This document shows positions 7,276 through 15,493 of a stretch of 16,557 nt of DNA, one piece after another (the stretch's first letter is position 1; each line of letters begins with the position of its first letter). The notes under the pieces are model-generated. The model ran no database searches, had not been told where the DNA came from, and saw nothing but the letters and a program-made list of their open reading frames with translations. The stretch spans positions 1 to 16,557 of the forward strand of contig JACNLR010000206.1 in assembly GCA_014381385.1 (NCBI GenBank), in the 5' to 3' direction. The stretch comes from Planctomycetota bacterium (lineage in GTDB: Bacteria > Planctomycetota > Phycisphaerae > Phycisphaerales > SM1A02). The position numbers and the translations under genes are program-made.

Positions 7276-9951
7276 ATGCCAGCAGCAACCGCTAAAAGAA
7301 AATCAAATATTCGCAGCAAAAAAATGACCTATTGCTGGGGTGCAACCAAAACAGAGGGCGATGCCACGCAAAAGGAATTACTTGGCGGAAAAGGCGCTAA
7401 CCTTGCTGAAATGACGACAATTGGGTTGCCAGTTCCTCCCGGATTCACAATTCCAACCACGATGTGCGCAGCATATTATGACGAGGGTGGAAAAATGCCC
7501 AGAGGGCTCGACAAGGAAACCACCAAAGCAATCGGTCGGGTAGAACGAGAAACAGGCAAAAAGTTCGGCTCCAAAACAGACCCACTTCTTGTTTCGGTTC
7601 GCTCTGGTGCTGCGGTTTCGATGCCCGGCATGATGGACACTGTTTTGAATCTTGGTCTAACGGATGAGGCAGTTGAAGGCATGATTGCTTTAACGGGAAA
7701 TGCTCGATTTGGTTGGGACGCATACCGACGCCTCATCAATATGTTTGGTGATGTTGTGATGGGCATGGAGCACGAAGACTTTGAACACGAGTTTATTATC
7801 GTGAAGAAAAAATATGGCGTAGTGCTCGACACGGAACTCTCTGCAGAGGGTCTTAAAGAAGTTTGCAAACGATACAAGAAAGTATATAAAAAACATGTAG
7901 GAAGCGACTTTCCACAAGATCCTTATACACAATTACTGCTTTCGATTGAAGCGGTTTTTAAATCATGGAACACACACCGAGCGAAAAGTTACCGTCAAAT
8001 AAATGATATAGTTGGTCTGGAAGGCACTGCGGTAAATGTGCAAGCGATGGTTTTTGGAAACATGGGTACAGACTCCGGAACCGGCGTTGCTTTTACTCGG
8101 AATCCTTCGACGGGCGAAGATACCTTTTTCGGTGAATTTTTGATTGATGCGCAGGGCGAAGATGTTGTTGCGGGAATCCGTACACCAAAACCAGTTTCGC
8201 AGATGAAAAGATGGAACGACAAAATTTACAAAGAACTTCTTCAAAACAAAAAGATACTTGAAAAACATTATCGTGATATTCAAGATATTGAATTCACGAT
8301 TGAACGGGGTAAACTTTGGATGTTGCAAACGCGCAGTGGCAAACGAACAGCTGCTGCTGCAGTAAAAATTGCAGTTGATATGGTAAAGAGTCGCCTCATT
8401 AAAAAAGATGAAGCACTGCTTAGGATTCCTGCGGGAGATCTTGTGCAACTTCTATTGCCAAGTTTTACGACAAAAAGCAAGTTGAAAGTAAAAACCTTAG
8501 CGAAAGGTTTGCCAGCTTCACCCGGCGCTTCAACTGGTTCGCTCGCTTTTACAGCTGAAGATGCAGTTGTACGTGCAGAGGCAGGTGAAGATGTCTTGCT
8601 TGTGCGAAAAGAAACCTCCCCAGAAGATATCGATGGTATGCATCACGCAGTGGGCATTCTGACTTCAACAGGCGGCATGACGAGTCACGCAGCAGTAGTT
8701 GCACGTGGTTGGGGTAAGTGTTGTGTTGCTGGAGTTTCCTCCCTTCACATTGATGCTAAGCGAAAAACTGTTTCCATCGACGGTATAAAATATGGCGAAA
8801 AAGATGTTCTTTCCATCGATGGTGGAACTGGTGAGGTGATGCTTGGTGCAGTGGAGCGACACGAACCAAAATTGAGCGGAGACTTTGAAACAATAATGCG
8901 TTGGGCAGATCAACGCAGACGCATGAATGTTCGCACGAATGCTGATTCTCCTGCAGATGCAAAGCGCGCACGTTCTTTTGGTGCTGAGGGGATTGGACTA
9001 ACTAGAACAGAGCACATGTTCTTTGAAGGAGACCGGATTCTCGCAATGCGGCAGATGATTCTCGCTCAAACACGTGAAGCTCGCGTCGAAGCGCTTGACC
9101 GACTTATGCCGTACCAATGCGATGATTTTATTGGTATTTTTAAAGCAATGAAGGGGTTCCCAGTTACAGTTCGTTTGCTCGACCCACCGTTACATGAGTT
9201 TTTGCCCCACGACAATGCTGGGCAAAGAGAAGTAGCAGCAGCTCTTGGAGTGAAACTTACCCATGTTCGCCGGCGGGTAGAACAACTACATGAATTTAAT
9301 CCTATGCTCGGGCACCGTGGGTGCAGGCTTGCTGTGACGTATCCAGAAATTCTTGTGATGCAAGTTACGGCAATCGTACAAGCAGTTATTGCTTGTAAGA
9401 AAAAACGTATTGATGCAAAACCTGAAATCATGATTCCACTCGTCGGAATGCGCGAAGAACTTGAACACCTACGTGCGTTGGCAGCCTCAACAATTAAAAG
9501 TGTTGTTAAGAAGGAACGCTACAAAGGTACGTTGCAAATTCCTATTGGTACGATGATTGAAATTCCTCGTGCTGCTATTGTTGCTGATGAAATTGCAGCA
9601 TCTGCAGATTTTTTTAGTTTTGGCACGAACGACTTGACGCAGTTAACCTATGGCTTCAGTCGAGATGACATTAACTCTTTCTTACCCCATTACCTTGATG
9701 GTGGAATTCTCCAGAGAGATCCATTCCAAACAATTGACTTTGCTGGCGTTGGGAAATTAATTGAGATGGGTGTTCGTGGTGGCAGGCGAGTGAAGCCAGC
9801 ATTGAAAATTGGTATTTGTGGCGAGCACGGCGGAGATCCAAAATCTGTTGAATTCTGTCACGGAGTTGGTCTAAATTACGTAAGTTGTTCGCCCTTTAGG
9901 GTTCCAACGGCAAGGCTAGCAGCAGCACAAGCAGCAATTAAGGACGACTAA
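7276..9951 (+). CDS. ppdK: Pyruvate,phosphate dikinase
   Basis: The enzyme interconverts pyruvate + ATP + phosphate and phosphoenolpyruvate + AMP + pyrophosphate in the cytoplasm, serving gluconeogenesis or pyrophosphate-linked glycolysis. Its 891 residues match the family's full length. The N-terminal ATP-grasp domain shows 'LLGGKGANLAEM' (35-46) and 'VSVRSGAAVSMPGMMDTVLN'. The swivelling phosphohistidine domain carries 'GGMTSHAAVVARG', with the phosphorylated His471. The C-terminal PEP/pyruvate barrel has 'GLTRTEHMFF', 'GTNDLTQLTYG', and Cys848 in 'GICGEHGGD', the expected proton donor. These residues lie 16 and 17 positions later than His455 and Cys831 of the classic clostridial enzyme. 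The offset is explained by a basic 16-residue N-terminal extension. The regulatory Thr two residues before the His (Thr469) is present, but no PDRP-type regulator gene is in the window. The HIT gene follows two bases after the stop. Confidence 0.97.
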   Translation: MPAATAKRKSNIRSKKMTYCWGATKTEGDATQKELLGGKGANLAEMTTIGLPVPPGFTIPTTMCAAYYDEGGKMPRGLDKETTKAIGRVERETGKKFGSKTDPLLVSVRSGAAVSMPGMMDTVLNLGLTDEAVEGMIALTGNARFGWDAYRRLINMFGDVVMGMEHEDFEHEFIIVKKKYGVVLDTELSAEGLKEVCKRYKKVYKKHVGSDFPQDPYTQLLLSIEAVFKSWNTHRAKSYRQINDIVGLEGTAVNVQAMVFGNMGTDSGTGVAFTRNPSTGEDTFFGEFLIDAQGEDVVAGIRTPKPVSQMKRWNDKIYKELLQNKKILEKHYRDIQDIEFTIERGKLWMLQTRSGKRTAAAAVKIAVDMVKSRLIKKDEALLRIPAGDLVQLLLPSFTTKSKLKVKTLAKGLPASPGASTGSLAFTAEDAVVRAEAGEDVLLVRKETSPEDIDGMHHAVGILTSTGGMTSHAAVVARGWGKCCVAGVSSLHIDAKRKTVSIDGIKYGEKDVLSIDGGTGEVMLGAVERHEPKLSGDFETIMRWADQRRRMNVRTNADSPADAKRARSFGAEGIGLTRTEHMFFEGDRILAMRQMILAQTREARVEALDRLMPYQCDDFIGIFKAMKGFPVTVRLLDPPLHEFLPHDNAGQREVAAALGVKLTHVRRRVEQLHEFNPMLGHRGCRLAVTYPEILVMQVTAIVQAVIACKKKRIDAKPEIMIPLVGMREELEHLRALAASTIKSVVKKERYKGTLQIPIGTMIEIPRAAIVADEIAASADFFSFGTNDLTQLTYGFSRDDINSFLPHYLDGGILQRDPFQTIDFAGVGKLIEMGVRGGRRVKPALKIGICGEHGGDPKSVEFCHGVGLNYVSCSPFRVPTARLAAAQAAIKDD
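9940..9944 (+). promoter_or_regulatory. Ribosome binding site of the TTG-started HIT gene
   Basis: AAGGA lies inside the last ppdK codons, nine bases before the TTG at 9954. It supports a TTG start, because the conserved HIT N-terminus begins there and no ATG is available. Confidence 0.6.
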
Positions 9952-9953
9952 GA

Positions 9954-10358
9954 TTGTCATCGATCTTCAAAAAAATACTTGATGGCGAAATTCCATGCCA
10001 CCGTGTGTACGAAGACGATCATGTTCTTGCATTTTTAGATGTTGCACCATTGAGCAGAGGACACACTCTTGTGATTCCAAAGCAAGTTGCGTCAAGCCTT
10101 CATGAACTTACTGAAGAAAGCGGAGCAGCACTTGGAAGTGCGCTTGTAAAAGTTTCAAATGCAATCGTAAAGGCAACCGGCGCGACCGACTATAACATCC
10201 TGCAAAACAACGGAAAAATTGCAGGTCAAGCAGTGTTTCATGTGCACTTTCACATCATTCCCAAATACGATGAAGGCGATGGGCTAGGGCTCATCTGGAA
10301 TTCGAGTACGGTTTCCGATGGAGAAATACTAGCCAAAGAAATTCAACAAGCCCTCTGA
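9954..10358 (+). CDS. HIT family nucleotide-binding hydrolase (histidine triad)
   Basis: The 134-residue protein is a complete Hint-type HIT protein. It starts 'SIFKKILDGEIPCHRVYEDD' in the usual way, then has 'AFLDVAPLSRGHTLVIPK' and 'NILQNNGKIAGQAVFHVHFH'. The triad is His96-Val-His98-Phe-His100, with His98 the expected nucleophile. HIT proteins of this branch cleave nucleoside phosphoramidates, dinucleoside polyphosphates or adenylylated compounds in the cytoplasm; the physiological substrate usually cannot be told from sequence. The first codon is TTG at 9954, two bases after the ppdK stop, so it is almost certainly co-transcribed with ppdK. A role in clearing adenylyl by-products is possible but speculative. 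Another 39 bases separate it from the kinase gene. Confidence 0.95.
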   Translation: MSSIFKKILDGEIPCHRVYEDDHVLAFLDVAPLSRGHTLVIPKQVASSLHELTEESGAALGSALVKVSNAIVKATGATDYNILQNNGKIAGQAVFHVHFHIIPKYDEGDGLGLIWNSSTVSDGEILAKEIQQAL

Positions 10359-10397
10359 ATTGGAACCACAAAACGTTCTTCACCGTATCATGGTCAT

Positions 10398-13300
10398 ATG
10401 GTGGATGACGCAAATGTTACCCTTGATGAAAGCGATGGCGGCTTTGATCCAAACGCAGTTACGCATGACAGCGATGGCTCTGGTAAGGGTTGGCTAGATT
10501 CCAACGTTACACCAAAAACAGATGAATGGATTGGGCAGACTATTGGTCAATTTGAGATTATTCAAATTATTGGTACCGGTGGCATGGGGAATGTGTACGA
10601 AGCGAAGCAATCTCATCCACACAGATCTGTCGCTCTTAAAATAGTGAAATCTGCGGCAGCATCACCAGCAACTTTGCAGCGATTTGAGATGGAAAGCGAA
10701 ATGCTCGCACGATTACAGCATCCAGGCATAGCGCAAGTGTACGACTCTGGGCATCAAATTCAGGGCGAAGCCTTACTGCCTTACTTTGCTATGGAGTACG
10801 TACCGGGTAGCAAGTCAATTACGGACTATTCTGAAGATGAAAAACTTACTCGAGAGCAACGACTAGAGTTGTTTCTTCTCGTATGTGATGCGGTGCAGTA
10901 TGGACATGGTCGTGGCGTGATACATCGCGATTTAAAACCCTCCAACATTCTGATAACGAACTCATGCAGACCAAAAGTGATTGACTTTGGTGTTGCGTTG
11001 ATGTCAGGTGGCGATGAAATAGAAAAAACGATTACCGTCGCTGGGCGCTTCGTTGGCACATTACAGTGGTCTAGCCCAGAACAGTGTGGTGATGACCCAC
11101 ACGATGTTGACGTTCGAACAGACGTTTATTCACTTGGCGTGGTTCTCTACCAATTGATGCTCGGTGCGTTGCCCTACTCACTCAAGGGTATTCCTCTTTT
11201 TAGAGCACCTGTCGTAGTACGTGAAACCATGCCGATTTCACCAAAGAGCATCGACCCGACAATCGAACCAGAGATAGGGCAAATCCTTGCAAAAGCACTC
11301 GCCAAAGAAAGGGACTCTAGATACGAATCGGTTGCAGCTCTAGGAACAGATGTTCGTCGCTTTTTAGGCAATCAACCTATTTTTGCAAAGCCACCTACAA
11401 GAATGCACCGACTTCGTTTGTATGCAAGACGGAACCAATTGAAATTCCGAGCAGCATTAGTCGTGTTTTTAGCTGTGATGTTGGGATTGACAGGTTTGAT
11501 TTGGGGATACATTGAATCGGAATCGAGCCAAAAGAATATGCGTGAAGCATTGTCTATTGAAAAGAAAGCAAGAGAAGATGCACAGGAAATTGCATACATA
11601 GCTACGATTGGAACGGCACAAGCAGCAATCGCGAATGCTTCGTGGGGCATGGCAAGGCATCATCTTATTGGCACAGACCGCAAACAACGTGGTTGGGAGT
11701 GGCATTATTTGTTGGGCTTAGTAGACCAATCTTTGCGTACTTGGCTTATTGGTGATCATCCAACTGGTCTGGCAACTTCACCAAGTGGAGACCAATTTGC
11801 TGTTTCGTTTGATCGCCTGCGAGTTGCTTTGATTGATGAAAACAGGGACGTTTCAAGAGATTTGTTCTTGCCATCAAAAGTCACGTCAATGGATTTTTCG
11901 AACGATGGTAGTTTCTTATACCTTGGGATGTCTAGCGGACAAATCGCAATTTTTAATCTTGAGGAAAGCACGCGCCTTCTTATTAATGATTCGGATTCCT
12001 CAACTACCGCGATTGCAGCGGCATCGGATGGTCTGTTTGTTACAGGTCATACGGATGGTTCAATTGTAGTTTGGAACAACGATGGATCGCGAGTCAGGGA
12101 ACTTGAAAGCGATAGTGGTATGGTGCTTTCTTTAGATTTCGACAATCTAAATAAATTTTTAGCAGCTGGCACTGTCGATGGCACCGTACAAGTCTGGAGA
12201 AACGAAGGCGTCGAGTTAGTGAACAGGATGTACGAGCACCGCGGTTCTCTCCACGCAGTACTCTTCCTTGAGGACGGCACTTTAGTCACAAGCGGTAGCG
12301 ACGATTCTATATTGTTTTGGGATCGGTTCTTTACAACGAAAAAAGCGACAATCCGCCCTACGCATGGCGGTGTTCTAGGAATTGCACAAGCTGGAAATAC
12401 GATTGCCTCGGTTGGTGAAGATGATGTTGTACGTATATGGAGTATTGAAGATTACTCGTTGATCGATTCATTGCGCGGACACGATGAAACAGTGTGGGCA
12501 ATTGGTTCTTTAGAAGAAGAGCGATTTGTCAGTGTGGGTCGAGACGGAGCGCTGCGTTGGTGGAGCGCGTCATCTTCAATCCCGACTGCTTTAATGGTCT
12601 CTGGTACCTTTCCAGCCTCAGACATTGCCTTTGTTTGGAATGAGTCGCTTGTAGCCGTTTCAGAATTTAACTCTGGTGTGCAAGTAATAGACGTTGCAAG
12701 TGGCACGTATGAAACGATTCCATCTGAAATCGATCATGAACTTTCTTTTGTTAAATTCGTTCCAACAACATCTCTTGTGGTGACAGGTGATATTGAAGGG
12801 GATGTACGCCTGTGGGATATCGACCAACTGAAACAGCGAGAGTTACTTGGTAATTGTGGTGGCCAAATATCTGCGCTTGCGGTTTCGCGCTTTGGGAAAT
12901 CAGTTGTTAGCGGAACGTTTAAGGGAGACGTTTGTGTATGGAATACACGGAAGTTGAAGCAAACGATGCATACGAAATTTGAAAACTCGATTGTTGTTGC
13001 TGTTTCCTTTGGTGCTAACGATAAAACAATTTTCGTTTCAACAAGCGGTGGCAAAATTATTGCGCTTGATGCTGAATCCGGAAGAGAGTTATGGAGGGGG
13101 GACAGTACAAGCGGGGATGTTGTAGCATTCGATTATGTGCATTCAAGGGGTGCTGTGTTAACTGCAACATCCAATTACAATGTGGAACTCTTAGATGCAA
13201 CGACAGGGGAAGTATTAGAATCAGTTCAGGCTACTGGCAGTGCTTTGTGGGACATCGTTATTTTCCCAAACGGTAAACGATTTGCAACAGCACTCGCAGA

Positions 13301-13487
13301 TGGCACCGTAGGCATTTGGGATCTAGAACGGTTTAGTTTAATCGCGTCCTTTCCCGCAAGTGAGTCTATTGAATGTATCGATGTTTCAAGTGATGGTCAT
13401 CGACTCGCAATCGGTGGTGGAAATGCTACGATTCAACTTATGGATGGCATGTCTCGTGGTGCTAGATTGACGAACACAAACGAATGA
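10398..13487 (+). CDS. Membrane Ser/Thr protein kinase with C-terminal WD40 double propeller
   Basis: This 1029-residue Hanks-type kinase has an acidic N-terminal stretch (about residues 1-45), then a complete kinase domain at about 52-330. The glycine loop is 'GTGGMGNVYEA' (Gly59-Gly64). The ATP lysine is Lys81 in 'VALKIVK', and the probable partner Glu is Glu99. The catalytic loop is 'HRDLKPSN' with Asp178. The metal-binding motif is 'IDFG' with Asp196, followed by 'GTLQWSSPEQ'. One membrane helix lies at about 352-372. After a charged linker comes 'RGWEW' (from residue 431), a segment that recurs between helix and repeats in planctomycete kinases. From about residue 455 to 1020 there are about 14 WD40-like repeats of roughly 40 residues. 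The kinase would be cytoplasmic and the propeller on the other side of the membrane, if the single helix is right. Ligand and substrates are unknown. No Shine-Dalgarno precedes the ATG. The stop overlaps nadC (ATGA). Confidence 0.95.
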   Translation: MVDDANVTLDESDGGFDPNAVTHDSDGSGKGWLDSNVTPKTDEWIGQTIGQFEIIQIIGTGGMGNVYEAKQSHPHRSVALKIVKSAAASPATLQRFEMESEMLARLQHPGIAQVYDSGHQIQGEALLPYFAMEYVPGSKSITDYSEDEKLTREQRLELFLLVCDAVQYGHGRGVIHRDLKPSNILITNSCRPKVIDFGVALMSGGDEIEKTITVAGRFVGTLQWSSPEQCGDDPHDVDVRTDVYSLGVVLYQLMLGALPYSLKGIPLFRAPVVVRETMPISPKSIDPTIEPEIGQILAKALAKERDSRYESVAALGTDVRRFLGNQPIFAKPPTRMHRLRLYARRNQLKFRAALVVFLAVMLGLTGLIWGYIESESSQKNMREALSIEKKAREDAQEIAYIATIGTAQAAIANASWGMARHHLIGTDRKQRGWEWHYLLGLVDQSLRTWLIGDHPTGLATSPSGDQFAVSFDRLRVALIDENRDVSRDLFLPSKVTSMDFSNDGSFLYLGMSSGQIAIFNLEESTRLLINDSDSSTTAIAAASDGLFVTGHTDGSIVVWNNDGSRVRELESDSGMVLSLDFDNLNKFLAAGTVDGTVQVWRNEGVELVNRMYEHRGSLHAVLFLEDGTLVTSGSDDSILFWDRFFTTKKATIRPTHGGVLGIAQAGNTIASVGEDDVVRIWSIEDYSLIDSLRGHDETVWAIGSLEEERFVSVGRDGALRWWSASSSIPTALMVSGTFPASDIAFVWNESLVAVSEFNSGVQVIDVASGTYETIPSEIDHELSFVKFVPTTSLVVTGDIEGDVRLWDIDQLKQRELLGNCGGQISALAVSRFGKSVVSGTFKGDVCVWNTRKLKQTMHTKFENSIVVAVSFGANDKTIFVSTSGGKIIALDAESGRELWRGDSTSGDVVAFDYVHSRGAVLTATSNYNVELLDATTGEVLESVQATGSALWDIVIFPNGKRFATALADGTVGIWDLERFSLIASFPASESIECIDVSSDGHRLAIGGGNATIQLMDGMSRGARLTNTNE

Positions 13488-14338
13488 TACCTACTTCTTA
13501 TATGAGAGATTTGTTACTTCGATGTATCGATGAAGATGGCGGACTTGGTGGTGACGTAACAACAAATTCGCTGGATATTCCTGATGCAAAAAGTTCCTTT
13601 TCAATTCACTTTCGAGGGAGTGGAACAATTGCTGGTCTTAATCCGATTGCTGAATGCATCGATGTTTTTGGTGCTGTTTCGATTTCGATTCTAAAGAACG
13701 ACGGTGAAATTGCGAGTAACGAAAATATTGCATTAGTACGCGGAGGAACAAAAGATATTTTGTTTGCTGAAAGGACAATTCTAAATATTCTCGGGTACGC
13801 CTCTGGTATTGCTACGCGAACAAAATTATTTGTTGATGCAATTGCAGGAACAAACTGCAAGATTTGCGATACACGCAAGACAACGCCCGGACTACGGCTT
13901 CTTGACAAATATGCGGTTGTTTGTGGAGGCGGCACCTCTCATCGCTTGGGCTTGCACGATGCAGCGTTGTATAAGGATAATCATCTTGCAGGACTCAATG
14001 AATTGCAAAAGGAATTGTGCGTAGCAATTGCTTCTGCGAGAGCAGTTAGCCAATTGCAATTCGTCGAAGTAGAAGTAGACACTCTTGCGCAACTCAAACA
14101 AGTTTTGCAACTCCAAGTAGACATAGTATTGCTTGACAATATGTCTCCTGAATTACTACGAAAAGCAGTTGCAATCCGTGATGCGTCAGATTCGTCACCC
14201 CTGCTTGAAGCATCTGGTGGCGTGTCATTAGATTATGTGCGCAGCATCGCTGAAACAGGGGTTGACCGTATTTCGATCGGTGGCGTAACACACCAAGCCA
14301 CTTGGATAGATGTAGGTTTGGATGCATTGGATGGGTAA
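13484..14338 (+). CDS. nadC: Nicotinate-nucleotide pyrophosphorylase (quinolinate phosphoribosyltransferase)
   Basis: NadC converts quinolinate and PRPP to nicotinate mononucleotide, pyrophosphate and CO2 in de novo NAD synthesis. The 284-residue length is standard. Visible signatures are 'GDVTTNSLD' near the N-terminus, and 'CDTRKTTPGLRLLDKYAV' with Arg131 and Lys132. 'GGGTSHRLGLHDAALYKDNH' follows, with His153, Arg154, Lys164 and His167. Near the end come the strand 'VDIVLLDNMSP', 'EASGGVSLDYVRSIAETGVD' and 'ISIGGVTHQ'. These cover the quinolinate and PRPP binding positions, so the enzyme should be active. Its ATG overlaps the kinase stop (ATGA at 13484) without a clear ribosome binding site, which suggests translational coupling. 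nadA and nadB are not in the window. It overlaps birA downstream, a common nadC-birA cofactor pairing. Confidence 0.97.
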   Translation: MIPTSYMRDLLLRCIDEDGGLGGDVTTNSLDIPDAKSSFSIHFRGSGTIAGLNPIAECIDVFGAVSISILKNDGEIASNENIALVRGGTKDILFAERTILNILGYASGIATRTKLFVDAIAGTNCKICDTRKTTPGLRLLDKYAVVCGGGTSHRLGLHDAALYKDNHLAGLNELQKELCVAIASARAVSQLQFVEVEVDTLAQLKQVLQLQVDIVLLDNMSPELLRKAVAIRDASDSSPLLEASGGVSLDYVRSIAETGVDRISIGGVTHQATWIDVGLDALDG

Positions 14339-15011
14339 CCAGCGTATTCTTTTTCTTGAGGAAGTCTTGTCTACGCAAGATGCTGCAATTGAATATGACC
14401 TTCAAGCCGAGGATGCTTGTGTTTCTTTTCACCAGAGTGCAGGGCGGGGGCGTAGGGGTAACGAGTGGAATTCTAAAGGCGGTGTGGCGGTAACTGTTGT
14501 TTTACAAAATGCAACTCCGTATCTCCCGATCGCAGTTGCAGCAACACTCGCGGCGCAACTGAACAATCTCATCCCAGAACAGAACATTGGTATCAAGTGG
14601 CCAAATGATTTGTTCGTCGAGGGTAAAAAATTAGCTGGCATCCTCATCGAACAACGTGAGGACCGCTGGTTAGTTGGCGTTGGGCTCAACCTCTTTGCAT
14701 CGCCACTTCCCACAGCATGCTTTCTCCAACAATTTGGAGCAGAGGTTGATTCTAAAGAGCACATTCCAATGTTGGTGGTTGGAAGTGTTCTTGATGCAGC
14801 ACAACTCGATGAAAACACAGCAGTTAGCCAATGGCAAAAGCGAGACATCCTTGCCGGAACCACCCAATTCGTCCAGTCTGGCGACAATACTTTCGAGGGT
14901 CTCGTCCTCAATATTGATCCCTGCCACAATCTCCTTCTCCAAACAGCGCATGGAATCCTCGAACTCCCCGCAGCCACCTCAGCCATCATAAACGACCCAG
15001 CGGGTCGTTAA
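14322..15011 (+). CDS. birA: Biotin-[acetyl-CoA-carboxylase] ligase, class I (no DNA-binding domain)
   Basis: The enzyme makes biotinyl-5'-AMP and attaches biotin to the carrier lysine of carboxylases. With 229 residues it contains the catalytic and C-terminal domains but no N-terminal helix-turn-helix, so it is not expected to repress biotin genes. Key motifs are 'SAGRGRRGNEW' (39-49), which binds biotin and the adenylate, and 'IKWPNDLF' (from Lys92). Next come 'GKKLAGILIE' with Lys103 as the catalytic lysine, and 'WLVGVGLNL'. A small C-terminal beta domain ends in 'GILELPAAT'. The start is uncertain between ATG 14322, overlapping nadC by 17 bases, and ATG 14331, overlapping by 8; the second begins at the conserved part and may be the real one. 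The last codons form the arms of a terminator hairpin. Confidence 0.95.
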   Translation: MHWMGNQRILFLEEVLSTQDAAIEYDLQAEDACVSFHQSAGRGRRGNEWNSKGGVAVTVVLQNATPYLPIAVAATLAAQLNNLIPEQNIGIKWPNDLFVEGKKLAGILIEQREDRWLVGVGLNLFASPLPTACFLQQFGAEVDSKEHIPMLVVGSVLDAAQLDENTAVSQWQKRDILAGTTQFVQSGDNTFEGLVLNIDPCHNLLLQTAHGILELPAATSAIINDPAGR

Positions 15012-15015
15012 TTTT
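14991..15015 (+). terminator. Intrinsic terminator overlapping the birA stop
   Basis: Eight perfectly paired bases, AACGACCC (14991-14998) and GGGTCGTT (15002-15009), enclose a three-base loop AGC and are followed by A-A-TTTT. The stem uses the last six sense codons and the first base of the birA stop. The T run is short, so efficiency may be moderate. On the other strand there is no T run, so it acts in the + direction. It ends the kinase-nadC-birA unit. Confidence 0.7.
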
Positions 15016-15023
15016 CAATGGTT

Positions 15024-15052
15024 TTGATACCCTCGGATTAGTTTAGTATTGT
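15024..15052 (+). promoter_or_regulatory. Candidate sigma70-type promoter for the small genes and mutL
   Basis: TTGATA (15024-15029) and TATTGT (15047-15052) are separated by 17 bases, matching the consensus hexamers at five and four of six positions. The site sits just after the birA terminator and would start RNA near 15059, about 12 bases before the ATG at 15071. This is a visual match only. Confidence 0.42.
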
Positions 15053-15070
15053 TTGGTAGAATGTGGGGCT

Positions 15071-15493
15071 ATGGAAGTGAAAGAGCCAGTTGAGATGCAG
15101 TGGAGGGTGCGCCCCGCAAAATTGCATAAAACAAAGGCGATTTGGGCGTCAATCTTTATTGTCGCGGTTGGCTTGGCGATCGCGTCATCGGGAATATTGC
15201 TCGGAATCGCTTTAGTGGGTGTACTCGTAGGTACGCAAGCAATATTTTTCTTTACAACGGCATACTCCATCGATGAGAAAGGGTTAGTTGCGAAGTTTCC
15301 ACTTCGGAAGAAGCAATATTCTTGGGAGCAGGTCAGACGAGTGAAGTTTTTCAAAGAGGCGTGTATTCTGTTTACGCGGAAAAAACCTTCAAATTTGGAT
15401 GGGTGGACTGGGATAACCGTGATGTACGGAGACAATAGAGACGAAGTCATTCGATCTATTAAATCACACCTTCTAGAGGGCACCGCTACATGA
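15071..15493 (+). CDS. Small membrane protein of unknown function, possible bacterial PH-like domain
   Basis: The 140-residue protein is not recognised as a named family. A charged N-terminus of about 22 residues is followed by two closely spaced hydrophobic segments (about 24-40 and 42-62), a helical hairpin. The remaining 75 residues start 'AYSIDEKGLVAKFPLRKKQYSW', then 'EQVRRVKFF', and end in a helix-like 'DEVIRSIKSHL'. This pattern of strand, basic strand, Trp-x-x-I/V and closing helix resembles small bacterial pleckstrin-homology-like (DUF304/bPH-type) membrane proteins, but that is only a resemblance. The frame stays open to a TTG at 15053. ATG 15071 is preferred because GGGG lies a few bases before it and the candidate promoter would start RNA inside the longer version. 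The stop overlaps the next gene (ATGA at 15490). Confidence 0.72.
   Translation: MEVKEPVEMQWRVRPAKLHKTKAIWASIFIVAVGLAIASSGILLGIALVGVLVGTQAIFFFTTAYSIDEKGLVAKFPLRKKQYSWEQVRRVKFFKEACILFTRKKPSNLDGWTGITVMYGDNRDEVIRSIKSHLLEGTAT

Noticed and set aside
7212..7319. Extension of pabB to an upstream ATG at 7319, giving a signal-peptide-like N-terminus
   Set aside because: It would overlap the ppdK start and cover the divergent promoter region. The family begins near the ATG at 7211 and has no signal peptide.
14429..14989. 186-codon open frame on the - strand
   Set aside because: It is antisense to birA, which has all catalytic motifs; no start signal or recognisable domain was seen.
15053..15070. TTG start for the small membrane protein
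   Set aside because: It adds six unremarkable residues, and the candidate promoter would start RNA after it. ATG 15071 is simpler.
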